Assembly: GCA_963573305.1 (NCBI GenBank)
Contig: OY754335.1
Location: 15,973,501 to 16,037,500 of the forward strand
DNA length: 64,000 nucleotides
DNA from: Pyrrhosoma nymphula
Taxonomy: Eukaryota > Arthropoda > Insecta > Odonata > Coenagrionidae
Direction of reading: 5' to 3'
Shown: in pieces, positions 49,901 through 62,264 of the stretch
Layout: every line of letters starts with the position of its first letter
How positions within the stretch are numbered: the first letter of the stretch is position 1
Translations under genes and position numbers: made by a program
Notes under the pieces: generated by a model
Databases searched by the model: none
Told to the model about the DNA's origin: nothing
What the model saw: only the letters and a program-made list of their open reading frames with translations

Positions 49901-51065
49901 CAGAATGAGATCTTACTTATCGTTCTCTCTTGCATTCCGGAATGTCACTCAACTGGTTTTTCTTTTTCATACCTGGAAAAGATAAAAATGGAAATACTAA
50001 ATAATATTATTTAATTAACTAACAAGTCAACTATTTTTAAGACTTAAACAAATGGTTATGGTAACAATTAGCAATTATTTAAATACTTTGCACATTGAAT
50101 TAAGCTATAGAAGGCCAAACACGTAAATTGCACCCAAGTTGTTCTTCACCCTGGAGTTTCTATTCTGTAAAAATTCATCGTTTCTTGTCCAGGATTTAAA
50201 AATTTGATAAACCATCTATGATAATATGCCATAGCTGCCTCATACACTTTAACTCATCTTTTCCAAGAGGCTCAATAGATTTAAAATTTTAGTAATTGGC
50301 CATATTCAACTTTTTTATTGCCACTCAAATTTTTTCTCCTTATTCGCTAAAAAGGTCATCACGACATAAGTCATCTCCGTCTAAATGTGATCTTAATCTC
50401 CATTAAATCGAGTCTTATTCAAAGTGAAACTTCAACCTAAAATCCAAGAGCAACATTCTCATGTAGGGACTCCCGTCATCTCAATTATATGGTATAAAAC
50501 ATGATTAAAATAAATAACCGATGAGAATGCATAACCGTAATTAATCCAAGAAATATAAAAGGCTTTTTGAAGAAGCAAGCTAATTATGTTCTCCATATTT
50601 TACTCTATCAATAAGAGGCAGGAACAAAGCAGGCAGCTTTTTATATTTTCAGAACTTCTTCTAGGAAGTATCGGCAGCTAAGTTTTAAAATGTGGGGTAA
50701 GTAAGAGGAGTCACATAAACTCAAAACCTGGGACAAGATAGAAAAAATCGATTAACAGAAGACATGAAGTTAGAGTTTGCGTTTCTCGATAAATCTTCAG
50801 CTAGTAGTGACGTGCATTTCAGAGAAAATACACAGATGAAAAAGCTATCAATCACCAAGTATAGCTTATTAGCGGAGGATGAGCTATTTCAAAATTTCCT
50901 GGGTGACGAGGTGGAAAGCATAATGCAAATTCGGTAATGGATCACATCTTTTCATATCTGTGGCTAATCTATGGCAATTTATGGCCCTCGGAGTTTAAAG
51001 TTTTGCACATCAATAGAACACATTTGGGGATGGCATAGCATTCCCACACAGAACAAACACACACA
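46926..51065. other. Non-coding stretch
   Basis: About 4 kb with no recognised gene, LINE, SINE or inverted repeat. AT-rich, short frames only. Confidence 0.55.
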
Positions 51066-51113
51066 GTCTTTTTTTTTATACTTCCTTTGTGTAAGGAAGT
51101 ATCAAAAAAAGAC
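51066..51113. repeat. Hairpin, arms about 21 bp
   Basis: GTCTTTTTTTTTATACTTCC pairs with GGAAGTATCAAAAAAAGAC across a loop of about five bases, with one mismatch and a one-base length difference in the T/A run. It looks like the folded-back end of a small repeat. Confidence 0.8.
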
Positions 51114-51625
51114 GATGTCTTTATCGAGAAGATAAATATCATAACTATTTTTAAAATAAGCTTAAAATTACGTAAATATACATCTGAGTTGGAGAAGCAA
51201 TATAGTTCCTGTATAAGAATAAATTACGAGTACTTTTGAGTTAAAATATGCAGCACTAATACTTTTTTCTTTCTCTTCTTGTTTGCAACAGCGTGGCTTA
51301 ATGCGCAGAAATTGTATTCAGGGATTTTTCGTTTCTTACAGCATAATCTACATTTTTTGTAATTATTTATTCTATCAGCAGTGATTATATCTAATATTCC
51401 TCTATTCCTCTCATTATTCTTTTTTTCATGCTATCCAGTTTATTTTCGATTGCGTTCACTTAGTCATAGTGTCTTAAAGCGTTGGCGTCCTAAACTAAAC
51501 AATTTCAACACTTTTATACCTCACGGCGTTAAATGCTCAATCCAAAAAAAACCATCTTTCTCATTCTCCTTAAGCACCACATTTCAACTGCTTCAATCCA
51601 CTATTCTCACCTACAGAGAAGCGTG

Positions 51626-51652
51626 CATTTTAGATACGCTATAATGAAGGGT
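51626..51652 (+). repeat. Direct repeat copy 1 (partner at 51974)
   Basis: CATTTTAGATACGCTATAAT then GAAGGGT recurs at 51974-52000 with one mismatch. Weaker similarity extends about 80 bp further in both (CTTG..ATTA..TTTTC..AAAA..GGAGAAAC). Confidence 0.8.
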
Positions 51653-51860
51653 ATCGTAAATTCGAGGGTCGAGTTACTTGACATTATTAAATGTTTTCCA
51701 AAAAATGCTATTAGTACAGGAGAAACGCGGAATGCTTCGACCACTCTACTATGATTTAATATCGAACCACTTATCAAAGGCTACACAGTCTAGTTTTTTC
51801 TAGGTTAAGTCACTGCGTAGAATTTGAATCCCGAGAAATTTATACATTTATAAGAGCTCA

Positions 51861-52175
51861 ATGTTTAATTATGCTTATTGTTATTTCCGGGATACATTGC
51901 GTTTGGTTGCTTTTTCAGAGAGTTTCGCCTCTCTTTATGGGAGCGTCGCCAGGTGAAGTATCACAAAGAAACACATTTTAGATACGCTATAACGAAGGGT
52001 GATTTCAACTCTACTGGTACTTGGTTTTATTAGATTTTCAGAAAAATTCTGTTATTTTTGGAGAAACCGTAATTATTTTCTCAAGGACGCCTCCAAGAGA
52101 GAAGAGAGGCGTCATTGGTGAAACACTTTGAAAGAGCAGCCGAATGCTGTGGATCCCGGAAGTAATAAAAATAAA
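51861..52175. mobile_element. Inverted-repeat element containing hairpins in both arms
   Basis: The left arm (about 51861-51935) has TTATTTCCGGGATACATTGC, GGTTGCTTTTTCAGAGAGTT and TCGCCTCTCTT. Their reverse complements appear, diverged, in the right arm (about 52094-52175: AGAGAGGCGTC, CTTTGAAAGAGCAGCC, GGATCCCGGAAGTAATAA). The right arm also holds the perfect hairpin GACGCCTC/GAGGCGTC (52086-52093 and 52106-52113). The left arm holds the related minus-strand motif CTGGCGA-CGCT...GGCG-AAAC (51922-51955). A direct-repeat copy (51974-52000) sits in the spacer. No coding capacity; superfamily unknown. Confidence 0.6.
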
Positions 52176-52457
52176 ATATATAAAATCGCGGAAACCTGAA
52201 GAAATATGTCCAGTGTATTCAAAAATGCTGTTCTGCTAAGTGATGTCCTCAAAACGTCAAGATCATTTATCGGGATTACGTCACCAATCCTCGTGGTTTA
52301 ACTCATTTTCTGCCAGGTTATTCCAGGCAAGGTTTAATAATTTGCCGAGGAAATATTCGTGAAGTGATGAATGCTATAGTTTCACATTTAAAAAGATCAT
52401 TTCACGTAGGAAAATGGTTGAGTGATAAAGAATGATGTGATACAGAAGGCCTAATAG

Positions 52458-52560
52458 GAAGGTAGAATGCTAGGAAAGGGCGGAGGAGGAAGGATGAAGA
52501 TGTAGTTGACATTCTGTCAAGAAGAGGCAGCTATGCTCAACTGAAGAGATAAAACGTGAA
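52458..52560 (+). pseudogene. RTE-like LINE C-terminal tail fragment
   Basis: EGRMLGKGGGGR in one frame continues, after a one-base shift, as DVVDILSRRGSYAQLKR then a stop. This corresponds to the RTE tail 'IEGRmeGKRgRGRpR...lddi...YaemKR'. The relic at 14.7 kb has EGRMLGKRGRG and NYAEMKKE at the same place, so both belong to one broad lineage. Only about 34 codons are recognisable. Confidence 0.65.
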
Positions 52561-54726
52561 GAAATAACGATCCTAGAAACGATAACATGTCAAGATACAT
52601 CATATACCCAGCTTAACCAGTCGAAAACCAATTAATAAAATTATTAATCCTAATATTATTTTGTGCAACCATTAGGTGTAAATTAAGGATTGGATTGCGT
52701 GAAGTAATGCATACCTATAGGATGTATTTTATTTGAAATGATAGCTTACAAATATGAGCTTGAGGGCTTCAAACATTTTATTTTACCGATGCCTAACGAT
52801 TCACCCACGGTATTACATGCGAACTCTTCACACCCACCATTGAAAAGGGCGATGTTCTCCTTGAATTAGTAGCGTTTTTTCCTTGGTCCCTGCTTGTCGG
52901 TTGAGCAATCGCGGCTGGGTTGAGGATGACCGACAAATTTTTACCTGCGTGGCGTCCTCCAGGCCACATCGGCCGACCGCTCTCAGCATTTTACGCGGTG
53001 AAGGAGAGAGAGAGAGGGTCACATATGGCGATGATGAAGGTGGACACGATGTTTCGGCGAGAGGACGAGAGATGGCTGTATAATGGGCCGGGAAGGACGT
53101 CGAAAGGGTGAGAGGAGATGCGGGGTTAAAAGGAGCGGTCGACGGAGCAAGTTTTCGGGGGGAAAAAGCGGTCTTTTTTGCCCGTGGACTTAAGGGACGC
53201 AAAAAATTAATATATGCTGTCCAAAAGGAACACGGAGGTAGGGATGGAGACACTGAGAGGGAAGATAGGGGTTTGAGAGTGGACTAAAGAGGGTGGTCCA
53301 GGCTTGATCTCCCCAAGGAGATTTAAGGGAGAACCACCCAAGTGGCAAAGGGAGATGAGGATTACAGTCACTTGCAGATGCTGCTAGTTCCCTTCAGTCC
53401 CGTAGTGAATTTGGTGCACGGCTCCAGCCCTGCTGTAAGAGTGGGTACATATCTGAATGATTTCCTCCGGAAATTCTCGCAATGTGCACATGGGTGGGCG
53501 TTATTGAGTACGGAAACACGTGAAAATAAAAAAAGTCTACATGTCAATACGGGCGAGTTGAGTTGCAGACGGGTCCCAACCGATGAACCTATTCGGGCAA
53601 GGACGTTTCGTGCTTTCTGGAGCGTAGGTATCTACTCGAGTATTTTTTCTTCATGCAAAACTTTTGCAAGTTTCCTTCCATGACGTGGAGTGTATCTTCC
53701 TTACTTTCTTCCACAATGTACCTCCACGGGTTTTGAGACTCAGGGCAGCAGAGTCTTTTCCTTCCCTTTTTCCGTAGATTGAGTTGGATGAAATTGCTTC
53801 TCCAAGAGTTAGATTTTCATCGATCTTATTTTTATAATCCCGATGAAAAGTGTGATAAAATCGCACACAAATTCCCTCCAAATATCGTTAAATTATATCA
53901 AAAATAGCTCAATAATACTTTATTGATGAGTCTCAATTTTTTGTAGCTGGAAACAATATCCTGTAAAAATAATGCGAGAGGGCATTATTATATATCCAAA
54001 ATGCGAATTTGTGATTGATTTGAATTAGCTGAAAGACAAATTCTCTTTGCTTTCTTCACAAACCATTTCATCATAATGATTTATTACAAAGCTATAACAT
54101 GTCGCATTACCACTTATTCTTAGGCTAGGAACAATATAAAATATATATTATGTCAACATAGATATATATATCAATTTTAGCTACTAATCACTCAGCAGGA
54201 GGTTCTGTTCAGCAGCTTGAAACTCCGATAACGTTTGTGGACTACTCGGCGAATTCCGATCCCTCCAACAATTAATGACAGCGTCACTCTCTCCCCTCAA
54301 TTCAGCATGCTTGCTAAGTTCTAAACTTCATTCGCATTAATCTTGGACACGTGAACTAAAGAGTAACTAACTCATTTACAATTTATATTCAAACAGTAAC
54401 TTGGACTCGCATAATTTGCAAATTTGATGGGTCAAATGTTAAAGGTTGAACAGCTCTCCCACAAAGAACGAATAAATATAAAAATATGACATAGTGGGAC
54501 TCCTGCAAGCTAACGGTATATCATTTTGTGATCTCATGACATGAATGCAGTTGAAGTGGAAATAAAACATTTGAGCGCCTTTATGCAAATAATATGGCAA
54601 TTAGAATTACTTTCACGACTATTTTGTCATTTTTATGCAAGTGGAATAATGATTTTTACCATTTGTGGAAAAATACTGGTGAAGGTTTAAAATTCTGAAA
54701 AAAACGATCAAACACACATTGTAAAT
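52561..54726. other. Non-coding stretch
   Basis: 52980-53290 is purine-rich with a GAGAGAGAGAG run near 53005; a 141-codon minus-strand frame there is low complexity. The remainder is AT-rich and featureless. Confidence 0.5.
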
Positions 54727-54800
54727 TTTCGAGACAATCATGTCTCGTCTTCAGGCGATGAGTAGAGGCACTCAAGATGAGAAGAGTGCCTGAGGATTTT
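54727..54800 (-). other. Hammerhead-like core motif plus adjacent 8-bp hairpin
   Basis: On the minus strand, CTGAAGA (54754-54748) is followed by the 7-bp stem CGAGACA/TGTCTCG with a TGAT loop (54747-54730) and AAAA. The stem's last G followed by AAA makes GAAA. CTGANGA, stem, GAAA is the hammerhead core order, although here the G of GAAA would be paired. Immediately upstream on that strand is AGGCACTC...GAGTGCCT, a perfect 8-bp hairpin. It may be a decayed retroelement end. Confidence 0.4.
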
Positions 54801-55984
54801 TGTGAGTTGAGTTTGAGAGTGACAGGAGAGAAACTCACGTGGAACAAAAAAGATTAAAATTTCACTTGAATTCCAGCAATGTCCGCGTTCTACTTGCAGT
54901 TTTAATAGAAAAATCCCATATAACTCCGTGTCATAAACCTCTAACTGATATTTTAATTAAAGCATTTCGGCTTTTTGTTCGAGGATCTTGACTATAAATT
55001 GCCGTTTACAATTCATGATCCTTTACATTTCTTCATCTATATTGGACAATTTCATATATTAACTTGGGGTTTAAAGTTAAACATACATTCGATCCTGATA
55101 AATTTTATTTCAATGGCATTACTCGCATTATCTGCCAATTTATTCCATTTCCTGTGAAGCACTTTTTGCTGGAATGGCTCCTATCCTTTACCAGTCATGA
55201 CAACCCATGGCTACCTCACTATTACTATTCCGTTTTTCCTGCAAACTGCTCGTAATTGCTGAATGATGAAAGGGCACGTATTTTTGTGGACCTTTATTTT
55301 ACGTCTCACTCCCTTTCCCAGTCACTATTTTGGTTGCCCTCATACCGTACTTGCAACAGCGCTTTACCATCCTCAAGTCCTATACGAATTCATGTACACT
55401 TGAAAAAAAACGTAAAAAATAAAAAAAATAATATGAAATAAACGACGGGTCAGGTTCTCAGAGATGTTGGGCGGTATACAGGAATATCATGGGGATTATT
55501 TAATGGTGGGGACTTTAGAAAGGGCACCATATAAACACGAACACCAACATATTTTCTCCTTATTTTCACATAATTTCCGTAAACGTGTGCTTTCTTTCTC
55601 AATCTTTTTCCGGCCGCGGTACCTTTCCAGACGGTAGTTTTGCGTGAGTCGTTCGAGGTCGTTTAGTGATTTATTTACTTCATATTTATTTTTTCCTCGC
55701 CAGCGAGAGGGCGCGATCGAACTTGGGAGACATTTTAACGTGGTCTGACTCGCAGTGATGGTACGGAGGCAGCAGGAGAGGTCGTGGGAAATGGGAATGA
55801 GTGGGATTGAAATAAAAAGGAGCAAGGGATGCGCGGGAAGTATTTGGAGCGTGAAGGGAGGACTCCCACTCGCATCGCGGACCGCTCCTCTTCCGCGATT
55901 TACGTACGTAGTCGGCCTCTTTTTTTATTTCATTCATTTTCGACCTCTCCCAGGTTGAGTTTTTTCTGCTGATATAATGTGTGT
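54801..55984. other. Non-coding stretch
   Basis: Short frames only; no recognised element. Confidence 0.5.
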
Positions 55985-56080
55985 TGCATCCTAGGCCCGG
56001 ACTCGAATGCGGTCACATGAGCCGCTTTCAGCAAACCTTCCGTTGAACGGAGGTAGTACCCGAGGGCTCAAGTTTCCTCC
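55985..56080 (-). mobile_element. tRNA-like sequence, possible SINE head
   Basis: Minus strand: GCTGAAAGCGGCTCATGTGA is followed by CCGCATTCGAGTCCGGGCC (B-box-like), preceded by CGGGTACTACCTCCG. This resembles an anticodon arm plus T arm, but the A-box is poor and the acceptor stem does not close. Confidence 0.35.
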
Positions 56081-56354
56081 TAATTGAATGGTCAGGAGAG
56101 ACCACCAGTGCCGAATTAATCTACCTTATCGAGTGAGTTTGACGATCCGTTTCCAAAATAATGACCTCAAGACTTGAAATTGTCCTCCCAGACTGTTTTG
56201 TCTTCATCAATGAAAAATTTAACGATGAATTTTGTTTGCTGGGAACGTTGATTGGAAACCTTCGCTCGAGTAAATGCCACGCAAAGGACAATGACGCCCA
56301 CGTGAGACACTGTGCATCGTAATTTAATCCTCTTGTGTTTCTATTCAGGGATTT

Positions 56355-56400
56355 GGAAGGGCTATAAGGAAGGGCTATAAGGAAGGGCTATAAGGAAGGG
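56355..56400 (+). repeat. Tandem repeat, 13-bp unit, 3.5 copies
   Basis: GGAAGGGCTATAA repeats three times exactly (56355, 56368, 56381), followed by GGAAGGG. Perfect identity suggests recent expansion. Confidence 0.95.
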
Positions 56401-58472
56401 AGGATACCCATTGAACGAGGAATAGGAGGAAAGGGATAGGCGTTTTTTGATAGAATAAAGAGAAGTAAGAAGCAAACTGATTCAAGGAATAACCTGCAAT
56501 CTAATACGTGTTAATGGATATAATCGAGCATTTAAAGTTATTTTTAAAGTATACCCTGAGGAGGTCTTAAACAAAAAAAACTAAGGTCGATCTGTAAAAA
56601 TCAACGTACGCGCAATCCCATAAGAGGAAACCAACTTTTACGAAAATGGACCGCGAAAGATTTCATAAATTGACTCCTTTAAAGTAAAAAATAACAATAG
56701 TACTATTTTATGAACGTCTGAAGCAAATTATTGAAAAATTACTTAGAGTGAACACATGATTGTGTTGATTGAATCCTGATGACAATATACTGATACCATA
56801 ATACTATCTAGTAACATTACACACCATCATCCATTTGAATATAACCATTGAGCATAAATCGTGCCTGTAAGACTTAACTGAATTTTTATAGCGAGTATCT
56901 TTAAGTTCAGATCTCAACATTTTAAGTTATTCCAATGAAATGTAGCTGAAAAACTCGTCATTTAAAATCTGCATCACATTTTGAGATAAATTAACTGGTA
57001 TGCTTAATTTACAGGTGATCAGTTCCTCGTCATCATAACTGTTTCCTAGAGAAAGCTTTTAAGAAAGTATTTTAAGTTTGATTCACATTTTTGGAACGGG
57101 AAGATGACTAATACTAGGAATCCGAAATTGATAACTTTCCTGAAAGGCTGGTAAAGGTAAGTTTTTGATTTTTACTCATACTTAGCCTGTAGCTCTAGGA
57201 ATTACATAACGGGTAATGGTGGATTATTTTCCATATTTACTTACGCTGAGATTTCTTGGTGCCTTTGACTTTTATATTATTGACTATTTATTGCTTCCAT
57301 TTTATTGTGTTGATTAAATCTCAAAAAATCTAAAATAACGGAAAGAGGTCACTTCTGGAGCATAAATAATAGCTTTTCGCGCAGCAAAATGGGTTAAAAT
57401 ATGTAACCATTCAAGTGAAGCTGGAAGGATGGGTTACTCTTCTAACGCCTCACTCAGAGAGATGAATCAAAACACCTTATCCTCCTCTGACGCGGGAAAG
57501 AAACTAATTATCTAATTAACATCCAATTCCAGTGATTATGTCTCTGCTACTTAGAATATTTTAATAGCATTACTTGCCAATGTTTATTACAAGAATGTTT
57601 AATGCTATTTGTACTGGCTAAAATGCAAGAGAGTTTCGAGTAAAATATTTTTTGATTAAGTGAAATATTAGTCTCCAAATAACCCCGAATCCAAACTAAA
57701 TACTAAAAACACTAAGTATTGACAAAAAAGAATAAGATGCCGAACAGGGGATGGATTCTCGAAGGACGTGATATTAATCGCTTGTGAAAATATTTTCTAG
57801 TCTTGTGCTTTCGTCGATTAAGTACCCTCGAGATGTCTCATCCTTGACGCTCATGGAAATTATCACATTATTGATGTCGAGAGTTCGTATAGTAAGCGAT
57901 ACTTATGAACGTATGCACAACTTTTTTGTGTCCTTGGCGACATTTGTCTACATAACCGCGGAAAAGAAGAAATGTGTTTTAATTTAATTAGTGGAATGAG
58001 TTCTGTAATGAGGTTCACCGTCGCACTATTCATGACCTGTTCACGAACGAAGTAATCAATGATACCATCGTCATCAACCATCACTTCGACGGCTGATATG
58101 CTACAGCTCTCTACTATTTTATGATTAACACTTAATGCCTTCCTTATTTCTTAGTTTAAAATCCCACATGAATGTTTTTCGTGTATATGCCAGATTCTGC
58201 TGTCCCCAAATGCGTATAAAATGTTTTTCTCCTCTATTTGCAAGAAGAGATTGGGTACGGTTTTTACAAGTGGGTATTGTGTCACGGTTATCTTATTATC
58301 ACGACTCAGTTCCGTGATAGATAACGCGAAATCACGAGCTCAGGGAAAACATCGTTCCGTGTTTCTCTGCTTCTTGCCGATGGAGTTTTGTCGCTGTCGT
58401 CATTCCGGAGCTCTGTACTTCTAATGAACCTTGTGTCTGTGTCAATACCGTCTGTCTCAAAATGCTGACTCA
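56401..58472. other. Non-coding stretch
   Basis: AT-rich. Nothing recognised. Confidence 0.55.
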
Positions 58473-58630
58473 ATGCCTCGGTGGCGGCGGGGTAACGTCC
58501 TCGCCTGCTAATCCAAAGGTCGCGGGTTCGAATCCCACCTGGGGAGTATTTTTCGCTTCCCAGGGCATGGTTGTTTGTGCTTGTACATTGTTGAATGTTA
58601 ATAATAAATTAATATAAATAAAATACTAGT
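58473..58630 (+). mobile_element. tRNA-headed SINE (family B), copy 2
   Basis: The A-box TGGCGGCGGGG (58482-58492) and B-box GGTTCGAATCC (58525-58535) are 32 bp apart. Between them, CTGCTAATCCA is identical to the anticodon loop of a serine tRNA (GCT), which hints at the ancestral tRNA. The sequence upstream of the A-box cannot pair with CCTGGGG after the T arm, so no acceptor stem forms and this is not a tRNA gene. GGGGAGTA follows, as in the 13.9 kb copy, then a unique body and an A/T-rich tail (AATAATAAATTAATATAAAT) to about 58625. Confidence 0.7.
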
Positions 58631-61600
58631 TAGGGGAAGGGGCTATTCTTGATCTGTGACGCTCTCGCGATTTTTCTCGATGCGGTGCTGTGTCAATCTC
58701 ATATTTCTACCGAAGCGGTCGGTATCGTGATATGTAAAGCTTGAATCCACAATCCCACTTGTAACAAAATCACAGGTGTTTGGTGCTGTGGCAAGTACAT
58801 AAGAAGAACTATCAGAAAGAGAGGGAGCTAACATTAGATAGGGAAGCATGGCAGGCTACAGTTAACTACTTAGGCTTGAACAACCAATGATTAACGTGGT
58901 ACCTGGGTCGGGGTTGTGATAAATACTCTCCATGGCAACATATTTCTACTTCGAAGAATTTCATTAGGTACCTCTTCACTCCTGCTCTTTGAGGTACTTA
59001 TTTAGTTCTCTTGGAATAACCAAATAATGAAAAGAGTGCCCATTATATTAATTTTTTTCTCTATAATTCCTCCTCTCACCCCTTACATGGTAGAAAACAT
59101 CGTGCCATCTGTCCTCGTCACGGCTTGCAATGTATTTGTGCCAAGTTAATGAAACCATGCATATTTGTTTTTAGCAAGAAAATCTTAATTGTTGCTCGAT
59201 CAATGCTTAAAGAAATGCTTTTACCTTACTAAATCTTGAGTTTTCTCTAGACGCTTTGTTACTGCTTCTCATTCCATCCCGCCGAAATTAAACCTACTGT
59301 TTACGAAACTAGCTATTCCGCTAGGGAGATGATCAACGCTGGGTCGGTGGAGAGGGTAGGAGACAACGGAAGAGAGGGAGATATCGAGATATGGAATCGG
59401 GCCGTTAATCGCTTGAGATGTGACCCAATTACGTCGCACATCCCTTTCCTGTATCGGGATACGACTTCCCGTCGGACCAGGGTGGGTAGAGCGCGGGATG
59501 AACACGACACCCTCTTGATTTACGATCCCCTTTAAAACTAACTGAACGTTGGGTAAGAAGAAGAAGCAGCGAAGGAGTTAGTTGGGAGGTTAAGGTATGA
59601 GAGTGGAAGGGCAGAAACAATTTCCCGACCCGAATCCTATTTCCCAAGCGCACACATTACCTCTACACTCCCACATGTACGGCACTCAAACTGAAAGTTT
59701 TTAAAGCGCCCTGTTCCCCGGGATCGTAGCGTAGGATTTCCGCTCTCGAGGTAAGCGTAGTCACGTCCCTCCGCGGAAATGCCTTCCTTAATCGCCAATC
59801 TGGAATTAAAAGCGTTTACTTACTTAAATGGAAAAGGAGCTCCCATGGGGGAATGTGGGGAGCATATACTTTTTCCTCATTCAACCGCGATTTTTCTCAT
59901 TTCGGAGTGCCCGGATAAATTAGTGATATGTATTAAATGGAGGATCTGAACATTTTGTAATTGGAATATTCGAAGCGGCGCTACCTGAAGACCGGGTATG
60001 TAAATCGATCGCCCTCGTGTATTTGCAGTCGTTATCGTGAATGAGGTTAATGATTAAAGCTGTTCACGTACATGGGCTCACGTGGAGATGTATCTCAGGT
60101 AGATATTTCTGGATGAATACCACGCTATCACCTCATGCAAGATTTGCAAAATTGGGAATGAGGAAATACTTATTTTTTCTTCCATCAGAAAAGTGTGCGA
60201 TTATTTTGAAGTGAATAAAAACTTCACACCTATTTGATTGCCCTGTCTGAATAGTAATGAAAGATATTAAGCGTTAAAAGTATTCCCCTTAAATGAAAAA
60301 CTATTCAGAATGAATGATTAACGCTCATTATTTGTAATGATTATTGACGTCTTCCATTACGCATAATGCAAATGACTATGCACCATTTTAATCAGAATCT
60401 TTTAGTAAGCTTTCTTCGGACATAATTAATTTAGATTCAGGCTCATAGTACCCAAAAGTTTCATTATATAAATTCATTCATTGAGAAATATTGAATGCCA
60501 TTTTATATAGCATAGAAAGACTGCAAAACATGATCCAGTAATTATGAATAAATCCTTATTTGCCTTCATCTAGGCTGCCTCAGATTTTCAAAGTTGGTAA
60601 GAAGTTTAAAATTAGGCTACGAGCGTTTTCAACTTTTTGTGTTTTACTTTCCGGCAATTTTTATGACAGTAACGTGATAACTCTCAAGAATTCTTTATTT
60701 GACATTGAAAGAAAATTGATTTATACCATGTGCTGGATAAATATCAATAATATTTGTTTCCTGGATTATTCCAGAGGTAGGTACTCATTTCCATCTTTGT
60801 ACTTTTTTCTAGTTTAGATTTTTCATTAATATGCTCATCCCATGCGTAAGTATTCATTTCCATGCTCGTACTTGTCGCTTCTGCTCATGGTTGTTAACAT
60901 CGCTGTGAAGTTTCTAAGAAAGTAAAACGATGCATGGTTTCCTCAATTTCCGTAATAAACAGCTGAAAATGTATTTAAATGCTAGAGAGAAAATAAAAAT
61001 AGTACTTTCCAGCCCGGAAAACCGTTTCCACTCGAGAAATTTAATAGGAAAGCATCTTGAATATTTGAAAACCTATTTTTTCTTCATTTGAGATGAGAGC
61101 TATTTTAGTGTTTTATCTCCTCAGCCGATTTTCGGTGATTACGCTGCTATAAAATCAAGGAATAAAACGAGACAGGTAAAGACGGTGATACACTCGGTTT
61201 GCTTCCACCTGCAATTTCTCGAGTCTTAAACTTGACCCTGTAGTCTTTCGGTGAATGCGGCCCAATGCGAAACTAAATAAGGTCCTTTCCGGCAATAAAT
61301 TTGATCACAACCTTCTTCTTTGTTCCATCCATTTCAGCATCATATGAAAGCACTCAAGGCCCAATCAACACAGCTGCGCTCCTGTTTTCACTCCCGAAAA
61401 AATCTTTGCAGCTCTTGAAAAGAAGTTCGTGAACCAAAGCCGCTATTTCCACCCCTCATGGTGCCTCTCCATCGAGGGAAAACGAAGGAGTCTTTTGAAA
61501 AAAAAGAATGTCTAAGCGCACGGAAAAATCGTCAGAAAAATAGCCATCATTGTGGAAACCATCTCAGAGAACGCTCTTTTTTTATCTCCATCCTTTGTTC

Positions 61601-62264
61601 TCCCTTCATTTCCGGTCATTTTTATTCCCGGAATACTTTTTCTACTTCACGGTCCAGCTGAAAGCGGCACCAAACTCTGCATTTGGAGGAAAAGTGAATG
61701 CTGGTTTTTTCCCCAAAATCTTCTCTTCTCCATCGCCACTTTTCTTCTCAGCAATATTTTGCCACCTCTATTTCGTGATTAATTCCTCGCTTTCTTTCTG
61801 GTTCAAAGCATCATCATTCCCTCCTTTATAACTATATCCTACCAGATTCTCCGATACATAGGGGTGCGGCTGGGAGAGTTTTGACAACTACCATGGGGAA
61901 GGGAATAAGTTAAGAAATGGAGAAGATAAGAACTAAAAGAGATGAGTTTGAACGGATTATTTTCTTACTCTCCTAGCCATTAATGGTGTATCGGATGAAG
62001 GAACTTTCGTAAACATATACGTGACAGCGTGTGTCTGAATTATTTTAGCTTCTGTCCGTTCTGGAGATTAAGTGCGGTGTTAAAATGCACTTTGCATCCG
62101 ATGCACCTTGTAAATCGTGTACTTTTTGAAGTTTTCTTGTAACCTTACCCAGGCGTGTTATCTCCTAATTTCCAGCCCTGTCTAGTCCTACCATCTGATG
62201 TTATAGCAGCTCGTTCTTAGCAGCTTTTGACAAAGTGTATGGCTAAAACTACTAACAACATAAA
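58631..62264. other. Non-coding stretch
   Basis: A short direct duplication (GTA.GTA.TCATTTCCAT) lies at about 60777 and 60847. Some C/T-rich sequence occurs at 61560-61830. No gene recognised. Confidence 0.5.

Noticed and set aside
52828..53253. 141-codon minus-strand open frame
   Set aside because: Ser/Pro-rich translation of a skewed tract; no family resemblance.
58473..58545. Functional serine tRNA gene
   Set aside because: A and B boxes and a GCT-type loop are present, but the acceptor stem cannot pair and there is no long variable arm as expected for serine tRNA.
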